A program made the position numbers and the translations under genes. Of a stretch of DNA of 64,000 nucleotides, positions 37,915 to 47,155 are shown one piece after another. The stretch's first letter is position 1, and every line of letters begins with the position of its first letter. The notes under the pieces were generated by a model that made no database searches, was not told the DNA's origin, and saw only the letters and a list, made by a program, of their open reading frames with translations. This DNA is from JAEKNW01 sp963678375 (GTDB lineage: Bacteria; Cloacimonadota; Cloacimonadia; Cloacimonadales; JAFGVF01), in assembly GCA_963678375.2 (NCBI GenBank), contig CAXXQH010000001.1, positions 186,001 through 250,000 on the forward strand, read 5' to 3'.

Positions 37915-39886
37915 TATTCTTCTCCTTTTCTATTAAGTATCCAAATTCTAATCCCCAGGGATTTACTACTAATTTATTGGTGTGTAAAACATTATTTAAA
38001 GCTTGGAGAATTGCTAAGGATATATAGAATATCGTTTCATTTAATTTCTTGCCATTATAGTCATGATAATTATATTTAGATTTATGGTTTATCATATCAT
38101 GAAGATAAAATAAAAAATCTTGTAAATCAAAGTTTTTTAATTTATAAAAGTGTTCATAATGGTCTTTACCTTCATATATACAAGCAAGATTCTGGAACAC
38201 TTTCCCAACCCCATATATGCAACTCCCTTCTTTCAAAGGAAAGTCATTTTGCCCAAGAATATCTTCAATTTCTTGTTGAATAATCTCGGATATTTGTTCA
38301 AAATTAAAGCGTGATTCCTTGAATCGTTGATAATAGAGCAAAATCCCAACAGGAAGACTTATTAGTTCAACAATCTTACCCTGCTTTATTAATGAGATTT
38401 CAGTGCTAGAACCACCTATGTCGGCGTTATAAAAATCACACTCAATATTTTCAATATTTAAAGATGATAGAACTCCCAGCTTTGCTTCTCTATCAGGAGT
38501 TATAACCTCCCAGATAACATTATATTTCTCATTAATTAAATCTTCAAAGTGATTAAAATTTGTGGAAATTCTACCAATATTAGTTACTAAAATATGAGCA
38601 ACAATCCCTAAAGCTTGGCATATATCTAACTGAATAGATAACTCATTAAATGCTTTAGTCATAGATCTTTTATTTATGATACCTTGGTTAATGTTCAAGC
38701 CAATACCTGTAATTCTAATATCATAAAAGCACACTTCATGGTTTAAATTATCAGTTGAATATACTAGCAAGGTACTATTATTAGTACCGAAATCAATTAC
38801 AGCTCCTAAGTTTGAAAAATTATCTTTGAGATATGATGAAAGAATATTAAGTGCTATGTTGCTATTTTCAAGTTTAAATCTTGAATCATAATGCTTGGTT
38901 ATCTCACCTTTTGGAAGGCAAATATCAATGCTATTATCTAAGATTTTAAAATGCTGACAATTGTTATAATATTTAAGCTCTGAGATAAGAGCCTGGTCTT
39001 CTGGAAAGTTATCTCTTGTAGCATAACACAAATATGTTCCTGCAGCGCAAGTTTCTGCCAAGGTGCTATACCCAACTTTAGTAATAACAACATCGCAGGC
39101 AGAAATTAGTAGTGAATAATCAAAATCTCTAGGTATTAGAATAACATTATCAGAGCTGCCTAGAGGAGAGTTAGTTAAAAAAACATACTCAGTATTTTTT
39201 GTTAAACTCTCAAAATATGCAATGTCTGACATTATTCCACCAAAAGTTATTAAGGCAATTTTCTTATTTGATTGTATCTTGAACCTTTTACAAACTTCCT
39301 CTCTACTAGAAGGAGTGTATTTAGCTAGATTACCACATTTAATTTGGTTTGGCATTGCTTGTACGCTTTTTTCATTTGAAAAAGGAAGAATGTATGATTT
39401 ATCACATAAACTATATATACCTCTGATTTCTTCAATAATTCTTATGATTTTGTGATTAGTCTCTTCTGTTACTAACTCTAAATAATTAAAATACCAATCA
39501 AAATTTGTTATCCCATATACAGGAAGATTACTCTTTTTCGCGGCAAGAATGGGCAAGTAAGGAATATCTACAATGACAAAATCAATAGCATATTCATTTA
39601 AGAATTTAATTTCTCTTTCAACAATTTTATCTTTATCTTGCCAAAGTTGAAGGAGTTCTTGAAATGTTTCATCAACAGAAGGAACTTTCCAGTTCTGTTG
39701 TACCATCCCTGTATCGGTTTTTCGTTTTATTATATGACAAAAGCTCCCTTCTTGAGGAAAGAGAAAACTAGGTCTGTCAGAAATGATATAGCAATCACAA
39801 CCGAATTTAATAAATTCTTTAGTAAGAGCTGCAATTCTACTAGCATGACCAAAACCATGTGAGGTAACATATAAGGCTATTTTCAT
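37904..39886 (-). CDS. Fusion of a GT-B glycosyltransferase-like domain and a Ppx/GppA phosphatase domain
   Basis: 660 residues without membrane segments. Residues 1-350 resemble MurG/UGT-type GT-B proteins: YVTSHGFGHASRI at the start, IVDIPYLP, ITFGGIMSDIAYF, ACDVVITKVGYSTLAETCAAG (the donor-binding half). Residues about 355-660 are an ASKHA-fold exopolyphosphatase/pppGpp phosphatase: AVIDFGTNNSTLLV (phosphate 1), ITPDREAKLG, the NADIGGSSTEIS motif (phosphate 2) and LPVGILL. The two parts are joined in one open frame that I see no reason to split. The job is unknown; a sugar-phosphate or nucleotide-regulated glycosyl transfer is one guess. It overlaps psuG by 4 nt. Confidence 0.9.
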   Translation of the reverse strand: MKIALYVTSHGFGHASRIAALTKEFIKFGCDCYIISDRPSFLFPQEGSFCHIIKRKTDTGMVQQNWKVPSVDETFQELLQLWQDKDKIVEREIKFLNEYAIDFVIVDIPYLPILAAKKSNLPVYGITNFDWYFNYLELVTEETNHKIIRIIEEIRGIYSLCDKSYILPFSNEKSVQAMPNQIKCGNLAKYTPSSREEVCKRFKIQSNKKIALITFGGIMSDIAYFESLTKNTEYVFLTNSPLGSSDNVILIPRDFDYSLLISACDVVITKVGYSTLAETCAAGTYLCYATRDNFPEDQALISELKYYNNCQHFKILDNSIDICLPKGEITKHYDSRFKLENSNIALNILSSYLKDNFSNLGAVIDFGTNNSTLLVYSTDNLNHEVCFYDIRITGIGLNINQGIINKRSMTKAFNELSIQLDICQALGIVAHILVTNIGRISTNFNHFEDLINEKYNVIWEVITPDREAKLGVLSSLNIENIECDFYNADIGGSSTEISLIKQGKIVELISLPVGILLYYQRFKESRFNFEQISEIIQQEIEDILGQNDFPLKEGSCIYGVGKVFQNLACIYEGKDHYEHFYKLKNFDLQDFLFYLHDMINHKSKYNYHDYNGKKLNETIFYISLAILQALNNVLHTNKLVVNPWGLEFGYLIEKEKNNEV

Positions 39887-40809
39887 AATGACTTAATCTT
39901 TTGGGCTATCTGACATGCAAGTAAAACATTGTTTTTTACTAATTCAATATTAGTATCCAGAGAATGTCCCTCAGTAAGCTCATACAGTCTTTGCAAGAGG
40001 TATGGAGTCACCTCTTTTCCTTTAATATTCAAGGCTTCTACTTCTTCTAAAGCCTTAATAATAACAACCTCAATTTGTTCAGTAGGAATCTCATACTCAC
40101 TAGGAATAGGGTTTCCAATAAGAAAACCTGATTTTAGCTTCATCTCTTTGTGTTTAATCCACATTTCTGCAATTTCCTTGGCAGAATTTATCTGTCTAAC
40201 CTTACTACCACTTTTTGAGCTATAAAAAGCAGGAAAATCATCAGTTTTATAGGCTAATACTGGAACAGAATAACTATCTAATACTTCAAGAGTTTTGGGT
40301 ATATCTAAAATTGCTTTAGCCCCAGCAGAAACTACAATAATTTGATTTTCCTTAAGAGAATTTAGGTCGGCAGATATATCCCAAGAATCTACTACTCCTC
40401 TATGAACTCCCCCTATACCTCCTGTAGCAAAAACATCAAGCCCAACAAGCTTAGCTAAATACGATGTGGCTGCAACAGTAGTTCCTCCATTTTTTCCTTG
40501 AGCAAGGCAATAACTAATATCACGTATTGATACTTTTTCAACCTGACTGTTTGATTTACTCAGTTCTATAAGTATTTCAGAGCTCAAACCGATCTGAATT
40601 CTCCCTTTATATATTGCAATTGTAGCTGGGGTTACTCCTTTTTTGCGACAAAGTCCCTCTAGCATAAAGGCAGTATCATAATTTTGTGGATAAGGCATTC
40701 CATGCGTAATAATAGTAGATTCAAGTGCTATTAGAGGCCTATACTCCGCTAATGCTTCCTTTACCTCCGGAGAAAAATCTATATGCTTATTGTAAGTTAC
40801 ATCAATCAT
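39883..40809 (-). CDS. psuG: Pseudouridine-5'-phosphate glycosidase
   Basis: 308 residues, standard length. ALESTIITHGMPYPQN with E30 as the likely catalytic acid, QIGLSSEIL, GKNGGTTVAAT, FATGGIGGVHRG (strongly conserved) and the C-terminal TPYLLQRLYELTEG. It splits pseudouridine-5'-phosphate into uracil and ribose-5-phosphate, for recycling modified RNA bases. The usual kinase partner PsuK is not beside it. The stop overlaps the next gene's start by 4 nt and its start overlaps the ChaN-M1 gene stop, so the operon is continuous. Confidence 0.95.
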   Translation of the reverse strand: MIDVTYNKHIDFSPEVKEALAEYRPLIALESTIITHGMPYPQNYDTAFMLEGLCRKKGVTPATIAIYKGRIQIGLSSEILIELSKSNSQVEKVSIRDISYCLAQGKNGGTTVAATSYLAKLVGLDVFATGGIGGVHRGVVDSWDISADLNSLKENQIIVVSAGAKAILDIPKTLEVLDSYSVPVLAYKTDDFPAFYSSKSGSKVRQINSAKEIAEMWIKHKEMKLKSGFLIGNPIPSEYEIPTEQIEVVIIKALEEVEALNIKGKEVTPYLLQRLYELTEGHSLDTNIELVKNNVLLACQIAQKIKSL

Positions 40810-43673
40810 TACTTCCTACCTCTCTTACTTATATTGATAGAAGTTGGGAATAATACTTCATCAATAAAATTACCTTTAGCTACTTCATTATAGCTACTTC
40901 CATCAAATTCAAGAATAACCCAGGAAGGACTAGTATAATCAAAGATAGCCTGAATATCACCCATATTTTCATCACTATTCCATAACCACATAGAAATAGA
41001 TTTATTTATATTAAAAGGATTTTGAGTGTTCAGAATAAGAGAATATTTATCCTTATTATAGTTTTTACCCTCATAAGAAAACTTGTTTTTGCCAAAAACA
41101 AAAGAAGGAGGTAAATAAGGTTCAAACTGTTCGAAGACAGGGTTCTTATAAAACTCTCCAATATATATTATGGATTTTTCCTTCCAACTAATATCTTTTA
41201 AGCTTGATAAGGGCATCATATCAATAACTACTCCATTAGTGCGAAGAGTGTTACCTATATTATAAATATCAGTAAAATCTTTACTCTCTGCAGGAACAAT
41301 CAATAGAGGCTTTTCCAAGAAAGTCCGTTTCAGGTTAAAAATATGATCCTTATTATCTAAGTATCTATATAATTTAAAATTAGGATCTAACTCAATGTGA
41401 TTTGCATCAAAATTAAATTCTAGCACGGTTTCTTCTTTATTGATCTTATATGAAGTTTGCACAAAATTGCTTTCGTTAGATAGCTTAATATCAATATTGA
41501 AGTTGCTATCGTGACCTAAAGAGCTGATAATTTTAAACTTTGTTTTACCTGAAAACACTTCAGCGTTACGTATATATACTCTTGGAGGTAGAATCTCTTT
41601 AATCATAGTTTTTAGCTCTAAGACTTGAGTCTTTTCAGTAAGTAGATTAAAGAAATCAAAGCCAGATAGTTCTTTATTCTCTTTTAAAATGGATTTAACA
41701 GCTTGGAAAAAGTTCTCATCTCCTGCTTTATTATAGACATAGTAGAGGAGCATTCCACCAATCTTATACCCATTAACAGCTTTGAACTTATCATTTGCAT
41801 AAGAAAACTCGTGTAAAGATTTTATCTCATCTATTGGAGTTGAACTGATATCTTCTAATGCATCTTTTCTCCAGAGATGAGCATCTTCAGGTTTATTTTT
41901 TTCCAACCAAAGATAGTTTGCAACGAAATTAGCTAATATTTCATGCCAATTTGCACCTTGTTCATTCCATTTACATTTTGAACTAATCCATATTTTAGCT
42001 AAATCATGTCCTAATACACCTGGTGTGATAAAAATATCTTGAGTTTTAAATACCTTATTAGTTACTAATAGCATATTATCAAAAGATTTATAAGAATTAT
42101 CAGCAGATTGTATTACAGAAAAAGAATCGAAACCAAAAGCACCAAAATACTCTTTATATAGTTCAAAGTATTGTTCAGTAAAATAAAGATAATCATCTAA
42201 TAAAGAGTAATCATCCTCAAAAGAATAATAACTAATTAAAACATTATCATTCTCTAGGCTTTTAGTAAAATATAAGTCACCAATAATTGCAAAGCCATAT
42301 TCTTTATCATAACTTTCCCAAGCATAATAAATAGCATCTTTTTTTTGAGGTGTTATAGTAACTTCAGCAGGAGCTATAAACTTCATTCTGCTGGGACCTA
42401 GAGCATTAACTTGGTAATAAGATTTTTCACCCAACTTAGCTACTGGATGCCATTTATACTCTTTAAGATTAAAATGATAAGGCCGATATTTATTCTTTGG
42501 ATAATCATAAATATAAACAAATTTTAAGTCTTTAGATTTTGTCTTAATCTTAATTCTGTTATAGTCTTTTTTACCAGGTATTATTTCATAATCGACACTT
42601 TTTTCTCCTTTAAAAACCTTAATATCTTTGATATCTTTACTGATTAGAAGTGTGTTATTATCCAATTCTTGGTTAAAGGTTACTTGATCAGAGACTGTTA
42701 ATACTTTAGCACTTGGTTCGAAAATAAAAGAAATATTGTGATTGTTAATAGTTAAAAACTCTTGACTATCAGATTTATCATTGCTTAAAGAAGAATCTTT
42801 ATTTCTATGATACATAATAATGTATTCTCCTCTACCAAACAGACTATAGTTCCATTCTAATGGGCTTCCATCAGGTACAGTAAGAGGGGTTATTGAAGCA
42901 ATCTCTAAGTATGGACTTAAGAGCTCTAATTTTTGATAAAGGCCATAGTGATTTCTTGTATGAAAATCGCCATTGATATGAAAGATTTTTGCGTGTATGT
43001 TATTTTCTAAATAGTCAAAAATTGATTCCGCCATAGTATCATCTTTAAGAGAATGAGCCTGATATAATCGTTCTAATATCAAACTATCTATCTTACTGTC
43101 ATTAATACTAGCATATTCACTTAGCTCATCTAAAAACATCTTTTTATAGTTATTATCAAATAATTTTATTTGTCTTGCATAAGATGTCCGTTCAGCATCA
43201 GATAAAAGTTTTAGTGCCCCATAACCCTCTCTGGCAACTAAACCAGATATATATATGGGTACGTTTGTTGCTAAAACTTTTAGTGAGTCAGTCTTAGCAA
43301 AATCAATTATATCCCCATAGGCTTCAAGATAATTTGACCATAAATCAGCATTTGCATCTAATTGTTCATAAGAATATTCAGAACTTAGATATTTATTCAA
43401 GCTTGCTTGATCATTACGAGCAAAAGCTTCCATCCCCAGAACAAAATTTGTATCTACAGCAGTTAACATTTGCAATACTTCTTTTTCAATAGAATGAAGT
43501 AAAGAATCATCATGTAGTTCACCAAAGAAAACTACGTCTTTTTCTTTTAGATCATTTACTAAAGAGGAAATAGATATTTCTTGACCAGTTTCAGCTTTAA
43601 ATATCTTGAAATCTTGTGCAAAGGTCAGTAAACAAAATAAAACTGAAATAAATGTTAGTATTAGTTTCTTCAT
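40809..43673 (-). CDS. Secreted ChaN-domain protein fused to a zinc-less M1-peptidase-like domain
   Basis: 954 residues with a signal peptide (1-19, ending TFAQ). Residues 25-290 are a ChaN/haem-uptake-like domain: VVFFGELHDD, GMEAFARNDQ, IFHINGDFHTRNHYG. Residues about 310-720 look like an M1 aminopeptidase: a beta sandwich followed by a gluzincin-like region. However, the HExxH position reads HDLAK (H556-K560), and the following helix has WHEILANF about 18 residues later, so the zinc site is broken and catalysis is unlikely. The last 200 residues are beta-rich. It may bind peptides or haem in the envelope. The ChaN gene at 43689 is a paralogue of its first part. Confidence 0.88.
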   Translation of the reverse strand: MKKLILTFISVLFCLLTFAQDFKIFKAETGQEISISSLVNDLKEKDVVFFGELHDDSLLHSIEKEVLQMLTAVDTNFVLGMEAFARNDQASLNKYLSSEYSYEQLDANADLWSNYLEAYGDIIDFAKTDSLKVLATNVPIYISGLVAREGYGALKLLSDAERTSYARQIKLFDNNYKKMFLDELSEYASINDSKIDSLILERLYQAHSLKDDTMAESIFDYLENNIHAKIFHINGDFHTRNHYGLYQKLELLSPYLEIASITPLTVPDGSPLEWNYSLFGRGEYIIMYHRNKDSSLSNDKSDSQEFLTINNHNISFIFEPSAKVLTVSDQVTFNQELDNNTLLISKDIKDIKVFKGEKSVDYEIIPGKKDYNRIKIKTKSKDLKFVYIYDYPKNKYRPYHFNLKEYKWHPVAKLGEKSYYQVNALGPSRMKFIAPAEVTITPQKKDAIYYAWESYDKEYGFAIIGDLYFTKSLENDNVLISYYSFEDDYSLLDDYLYFTEQYFELYKEYFGAFGFDSFSVIQSADNSYKSFDNMLLVTNKVFKTQDIFITPGVLGHDLAKIWISSKCKWNEQGANWHEILANFVANYLWLEKNKPEDAHLWRKDALEDISSTPIDEIKSLHEFSYANDKFKAVNGYKIGGMLLYYVYNKAGDENFFQAVKSILKENKELSGFDFFNLLTEKTQVLELKTMIKEILPPRVYIRNAEVFSGKTKFKIISSLGHDSNFNIDIKLSNESNFVQTSYKINKEETVLEFNFDANHIELDPNFKLYRYLDNKDHIFNLKRTFLEKPLLIVPAESKDFTDIYNIGNTLRTNGVVIDMMPLSSLKDISWKEKSIIYIGEFYKNPVFEQFEPYLPPSFVFGKNKFSYEGKNYNKDKYSLILNTQNPFNINKSISMWLWNSDENMGDIQAIFDYTSPSWVILEFDGSSYNEVAKGNFIDEVLFPTSINISKRGRK

Positions 43674-43688
43674 TAAGTATTAATATCC

Positions 43689-44579
43689 TTATTTATCATT
43701 TCTATTAATTAAAATCAAAAAATCACCTGCATCTGAGTATTCAGGACTCCACTCTAGTTTTTCTTCTGGTGAAAAAACTACTGGAGCAAGAACAGCTATC
43801 TTTAAATTTTTATCTAATAGAGCAAGTTTTTGGGCTGTTCCAAGAAAATATCTACTATGAAAATCGCCGTTTATATGCAAAACTTGTTTCTTAGAATTCT
43901 TTCGCAAATATTGATGAATAGATTCTGCCATTGTATCATCCTTGAGACATTGAGCTTTATAAATATTGAGAATTCTGTCTTCACCTGTCTTATTAGGCAT
44001 ACCGTGATCAAACATACCTTTCATAGTATCATAAAACTCTTTTTTATATCTATCATCTAGAACTAATAAATTTGATGCAATATATTTTTTTTCATCGTCT
44101 GGAAGCTCATTAAGTCCTGTTTCACCATTTTTTGCCAATAAAGAAGCATATCTCCTTGGAACATTAGCAGCAATTACGTCTCTCTCATATTTCATTGCTA
44201 TTTGTAGTAATGGTTCATAATCAGTTTTGTGATTTGGCCATAAACGAGCTCTTTCTGAAAACTTAGCATAAGAAAGTTCCTTATTAAGATATTGATTTAA
44301 AACATCTTGATTATCTCTTTCAAACATTTCCATTGATAATACGAACTGCTGACTTTTAGCTGCTAACTGTTGGAACAAATCAGCTTCAAGTTGATGAAGC
44401 AAGGCATCATCATGTAGTTCTCCAAAAAAAACTACATCATAGTTTAATAGTTCATCTACCATTTTCTCAAGTTCATAAGGTTTACCACTTTCAGATTCAA
44501 CTATTTTATAATTATCAGCATTCAGATTTGTTAGTCCGAGTAGTAGTATTGCTATTAATATCAAGTTAAAATATGTCAT
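43689..44579 (-). CDS. ChaN-family protein (haem-binding uptake family)
   Basis: 296 residues with an N-terminal signal sequence (1-20, LILIAILLLG). ChaN domain over the whole protein: VVFFGELHDDALLHQL, LSMEMFERDNQDVL, RLWPNHKTDYEPL, DDTMAESI, and HINGDFHSRYFLG. It shares these blocks in the same order with the first domain of the 954-residue neighbour, so the pair arose by duplication. ChaN of Campylobacter is a haem-binding outer-membrane lipoprotein; here I see no lipobox cysteine. AGAGG precedes the ATG. It is 4 nt overlapped with the YigZ gene. Confidence 0.88.
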   Translation of the reverse strand: MTYFNLILIAILLLGLTNLNADNYKIVESESGKPYELEKMVDELLNYDVVFFGELHDDALLHQLEADLFQQLAAKSQQFVLSMEMFERDNQDVLNQYLNKELSYAKFSERARLWPNHKTDYEPLLQIAMKYERDVIAANVPRRYASLLAKNGETGLNELPDDEKKYIASNLLVLDDRYKKEFYDTMKGMFDHGMPNKTGEDRILNIYKAQCLKDDTMAESIHQYLRKNSKKQVLHINGDFHSRYFLGTAQKLALLDKNLKIAVLAPVVFSPEEKLEWSPEYSDAGDFLILINRNDK

Positions 44580-45178
44580 TTTTCCTCTCTTATATATTGG
44601 ATTTTGTTTTTATTTGTTAAGTCATCTAATAAATTTATGATATCTTCTTGAATATGCTCTGTAATTTTAATCACAATATGGACATCTACTCCAAAATCAG
44701 AAGATATTATTTCTAAGTCATACTGCTTAAGTTTATGTTGTAAAATATTATTGAAGTCATAACTTGTGGTTATTTTAAAAAACAGATAATCAACTAGTTC
44801 TTCCGTTTTATTAAGTTCAATTGCTCTTTCAGTCGTTCCCCCATAGGCATCAATTAGACCTCTAATTCCTAATTTAACACCTCCAAAATATCTGGTAACT
44901 ACTACAACTATATTTGTAAGATTATATTTATTTATTGCATTTAATATTGGTTTCCCTGCAGTACCTGAAGGTTCTCCATTATCAGAACTGTGTGCCCAAT
45001 TAGCCTTTTTCCCTATAATATAAGCCCAACAATTGTGATTTGCATTCTTGTGTTCTTTACTCTTAAGAGTAATGAACTCTTTAGCATCATTTATATTTTC
45101 TATATATTTTAAATGAACTATGAATCTGCTTCGTTCAATTTTCTCTTCATATACTTCTTCATTGCTTATTCTCTGCAC
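44576..45178 (-). CDS. YigZ/IMPACT-family protein
   Basis: 200 residues. N-terminal UPF0029 domain with NHNCWAYIIG, SDNGEPSGTAGKPIL and VVVVTRYFGGVKLG, the family signature, followed by a C-terminal ferredoxin-like domain (about 130-200). The start is GTG with AGAGGG five bases upstream. The family is widespread and linked to translation or stress (IMPACT in eukaryotes inhibits GCN2), but the bacterial role is not settled. It precedes the ChaN gene with a 4-nt overlap. Confidence 0.9.
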   Translation of the reverse strand: MQRISNEEVYEEKIERSRFIVHLKYIENINDAKEFITLKSKEHKNANHNCWAYIIGKKANWAHSSDNGEPSGTAGKPILNAINKYNLTNIVVVVTRYFGGVKLGIRGLIDAYGGTTERAIELNKTEELVDYLFFKITTSYDFNNILQHKLKQYDLEIISSDFGVDVHIVIKITEHIQEDIINLLDDLTNKNKIQYIREEK

Positions 45179-45239
45179 AATTTCCCTCTGTTGATTTATT
45201 ACTAATCACAATAAATATGAATATCGAAATAAGTCAACT

Positions 45240-45794
45240 TTATTGTGATATCTTATCTGAAAAAGAAATAGTATCGAAAATATACACCTTGCATTCATCA
45301 TCTTCCCAAGTGAAAGATGGTAAACCAGCTTTATGACAAACTTCATTTAGGAATATTGTTTCATCAAAATCTCTCTTAACTGCTTCTTCTGGAAATAGTA
45401 AACCTTCACCTTCTGGATGATTAACATAAAGACCATGCGTTCCAATTTTGATTTCTTCTTTTTTATAGATCTGCTTTAAAGCTGAAAGGATATTAATTTG
45501 AATGGTTAAATATGGTAGTTCATATTTCTCAATTTTAGCATATTTGGAATTGCCCTCACTTACTGCTTTAGTAAGTTGATTAACACTAGTCATAATGCAG
45601 TCTTCACTATCAACATATCCCAAGCTACCTCTTAACTTATCATCAACAAAAACTGTTAAAAATACACCGTGCTTTTTACTTAGGATTGAAGCTTTAGGTA
45701 CCTGAAAAATATATTCTTTTGTATAAAGATGATTTTCTATAGTTAACCTAGCATGGTTTAAAAGTAAATCTTGATTTTCTTTGGTTATTTTCAT
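45240..45794 (-). CDS. AMMECR1-domain protein
   Basis: 184 residues forming a single AMMECR1 domain: GVFLTVFVDDKLRGSLGY near 48-65, then KAVSEGNSKYAKIEKYELPYL and GLYVNHPEGEGLLFPEEAV. The LRGCxG motif of most family members reads LRGSLG here, so the conserved cysteine is replaced by serine. Function of the family is uncertain. It is 61 nt upstream of the YigZ gene and has an AAGGA-type site. Confidence 0.9.
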   Translation of the reverse strand: MKITKENQDLLLNHARLTIENHLYTKEYIFQVPKASILSKKHGVFLTVFVDDKLRGSLGYVDSEDCIMTSVNQLTKAVSEGNSKYAKIEKYELPYLTIQINILSALKQIYKKEEIKIGTHGLYVNHPEGEGLLFPEEAVKRDFDETIFLNEVCHKAGLPSFTWEDDECKVYIFDTISFSDKISQ

Positions 45795-45870
45795 ACTTGA
45801 TCCTTTATTGAGTCTTATGGTTAATTTAGTGTCATTGTTCTTGATAATATCATTAGACTTAAGAATGGAT

Positions 45871-45900
45871 AGAGTGCAACTGGTTAACCAGTTGCACTCT
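45871..45900 (-). terminator. Perfect 30-bp palindrome after the phosphofructokinase gene
   Basis: AGAGTGCAACTGGTT is followed directly by its reverse complement, 6 nt after the PFK stop. It would form a very stable hairpin and most likely ends transcription, although no clear T run follows on the minus strand. It could also protect the 3' end or bind a dimeric protein. Confidence 0.65.
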
Positions 45901-45906
45901 TAAATT

Positions 45907-47118
45907 TTAAAGTATCTTGTCTGCGCGTGGTACTCTCAATCTGTGAGCTTGTTTAAAGCCAGAACCTACTAACGGACGGCAATAGAAGAGAAAGTCCTGC
46001 GTAACATTATTTCCTTCTGAAGTAATAAAATTATCAGGCATTATTCTTGTTTTACCAGCGATATCTTCTAATTTTTCCAGTGAATAGTTAACAGAATAGT
46101 TACCTGTTCTCTTAATACTTATCGAACCATCAAGATTATGCCATATTGCATAATGAGCAGCTTTTTCACCAACTTCTCTTGCTTCTTGTTGATCAACATC
46201 AGAAACACAGCCTAAAAATGATCTCTGGAGATAACCAAAAGTATCAGACCTTACTCGAGATATCTTAAGCTTTGATCTAATCTCGTCTGCGAGTAAATCT
46301 CCTAATGCACCAGTTCCAGATAACTGAACATTACCATGTGCATCTTTTTCCTGAGATTTAGTCAATGTTGTGATAATAGGAATACCTTTAGCATCAGAGA
46401 TACCTTCAGAAACAGCTATCACACATCGTCCATACTGAGCATAAACCTTCTTTACATCTTCCAAGAATCTAGTTAGTTTAAATTTTTTCTCAGGAAGATA
46501 AATTAAATGAGGTCCATCATCTGGATATTTCTTAGCCAAGGCTGAAGCTGCTGTTAAAAAACCTGCATGACGTCCCATAACAACACCTATATAAACACCT
46601 GGTAGAGCTCTATTATCTAAATTTGCTCCAGCAAAAGCATTTGCTACAAAACGAGCAGCAGAACCAAAACCAGGAGTATGATCATTAAGTACTAGATCAT
46701 TATCAATAGTTTTTGGAATATGGATAGCTCTGAACTCATAAGAAGCTTTGGCTGCCTCATCATTAACTATCCTAACTGTATCTGAGGAATCATTTCCTCC
46801 TATGTAGAAAAAATAACGTACATCATGAGCCTTGAGAACCTTAAACATTTCCTGACAATATTTTACATCTGGTTTAACTCTAGTAGATAAGAGAGCTGAA
46901 GATGGTGTTTGTGCAACCTTTTCCAAATTATTAGTTGTCTCTTGACTTAAGTCAAAAAAGTTCTCATTTAAAATACCATCTACACCGTGTTCAGCTCCAT
47001 ACACTCGTGTTACTTGTTGAAATTTACGTGACTCTAAGACAACTCCTACTAATGATTGGTTTATCACTGCAGTAGGTCCACCACCTTGAGCCACAACAAC
47101 TTTACCTTCTAACTTCAT
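45907..47118 (-). CDS. pfp: 6-phosphofructokinase, pyrophosphate-dependent type
   Basis: 403 residues. Substrate and phosphate-donor motifs: QGGGPTAVINQS (11-22), GGNDSSDT (107-114) and PKTIDND (135-141). The aspartate in GGNDS and lysine in PKTIDND are the combination found in pyrophosphate-dependent enzymes, whereas ATP-dependent ones have GGDGS and PGTIDND. It catalyses reversible phosphorylation of fructose-6-phosphate, saving ATP in glycolysis and allowing use in gluconeogenesis. GGAGG-type site before the ATG. It is followed by a 30-bp palindrome. Typical for anaerobes with PPi-based glycolysis. Confidence 0.92.
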   Translation of the reverse strand: MKLEGKVVVAQGGGPTAVINQSLVGVVLESRKFQQVTRVYGAEHGVDGILNENFFDLSQETTNNLEKVAQTPSSALLSTRVKPDVKYCQEMFKVLKAHDVRYFFYIGGNDSSDTVRIVNDEAAKASYEFRAIHIPKTIDNDLVLNDHTPGFGSAARFVANAFAGANLDNRALPGVYIGVVMGRHAGFLTAASALAKKYPDDGPHLIYLPEKKFKLTRFLEDVKKVYAQYGRCVIAVSEGISDAKGIPIITTLTKSQEKDAHGNVQLSGTGALGDLLADEIRSKLKISRVRSDTFGYLQRSFLGCVSDVDQQEAREVGEKAAHYAIWHNLDGSISIKRTGNYSVNYSLEKLEDIAGKTRIMPDNFITSEGNNVTQDFLFYCRPLVGSGFKQAHRLRVPRADKIL

Positions 47119-47155
47119 TTATCCTCCACTTATAATATATATTTATCTTTAAGTT

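Noticed and set aside
45907..47118. GGNDS in phosphofructokinase as an inactivating change
   Set aside because: The Asn-Asp form is, as far as I recall, common in pyrophosphate-dependent enzymes, and PKTIDND is intact.
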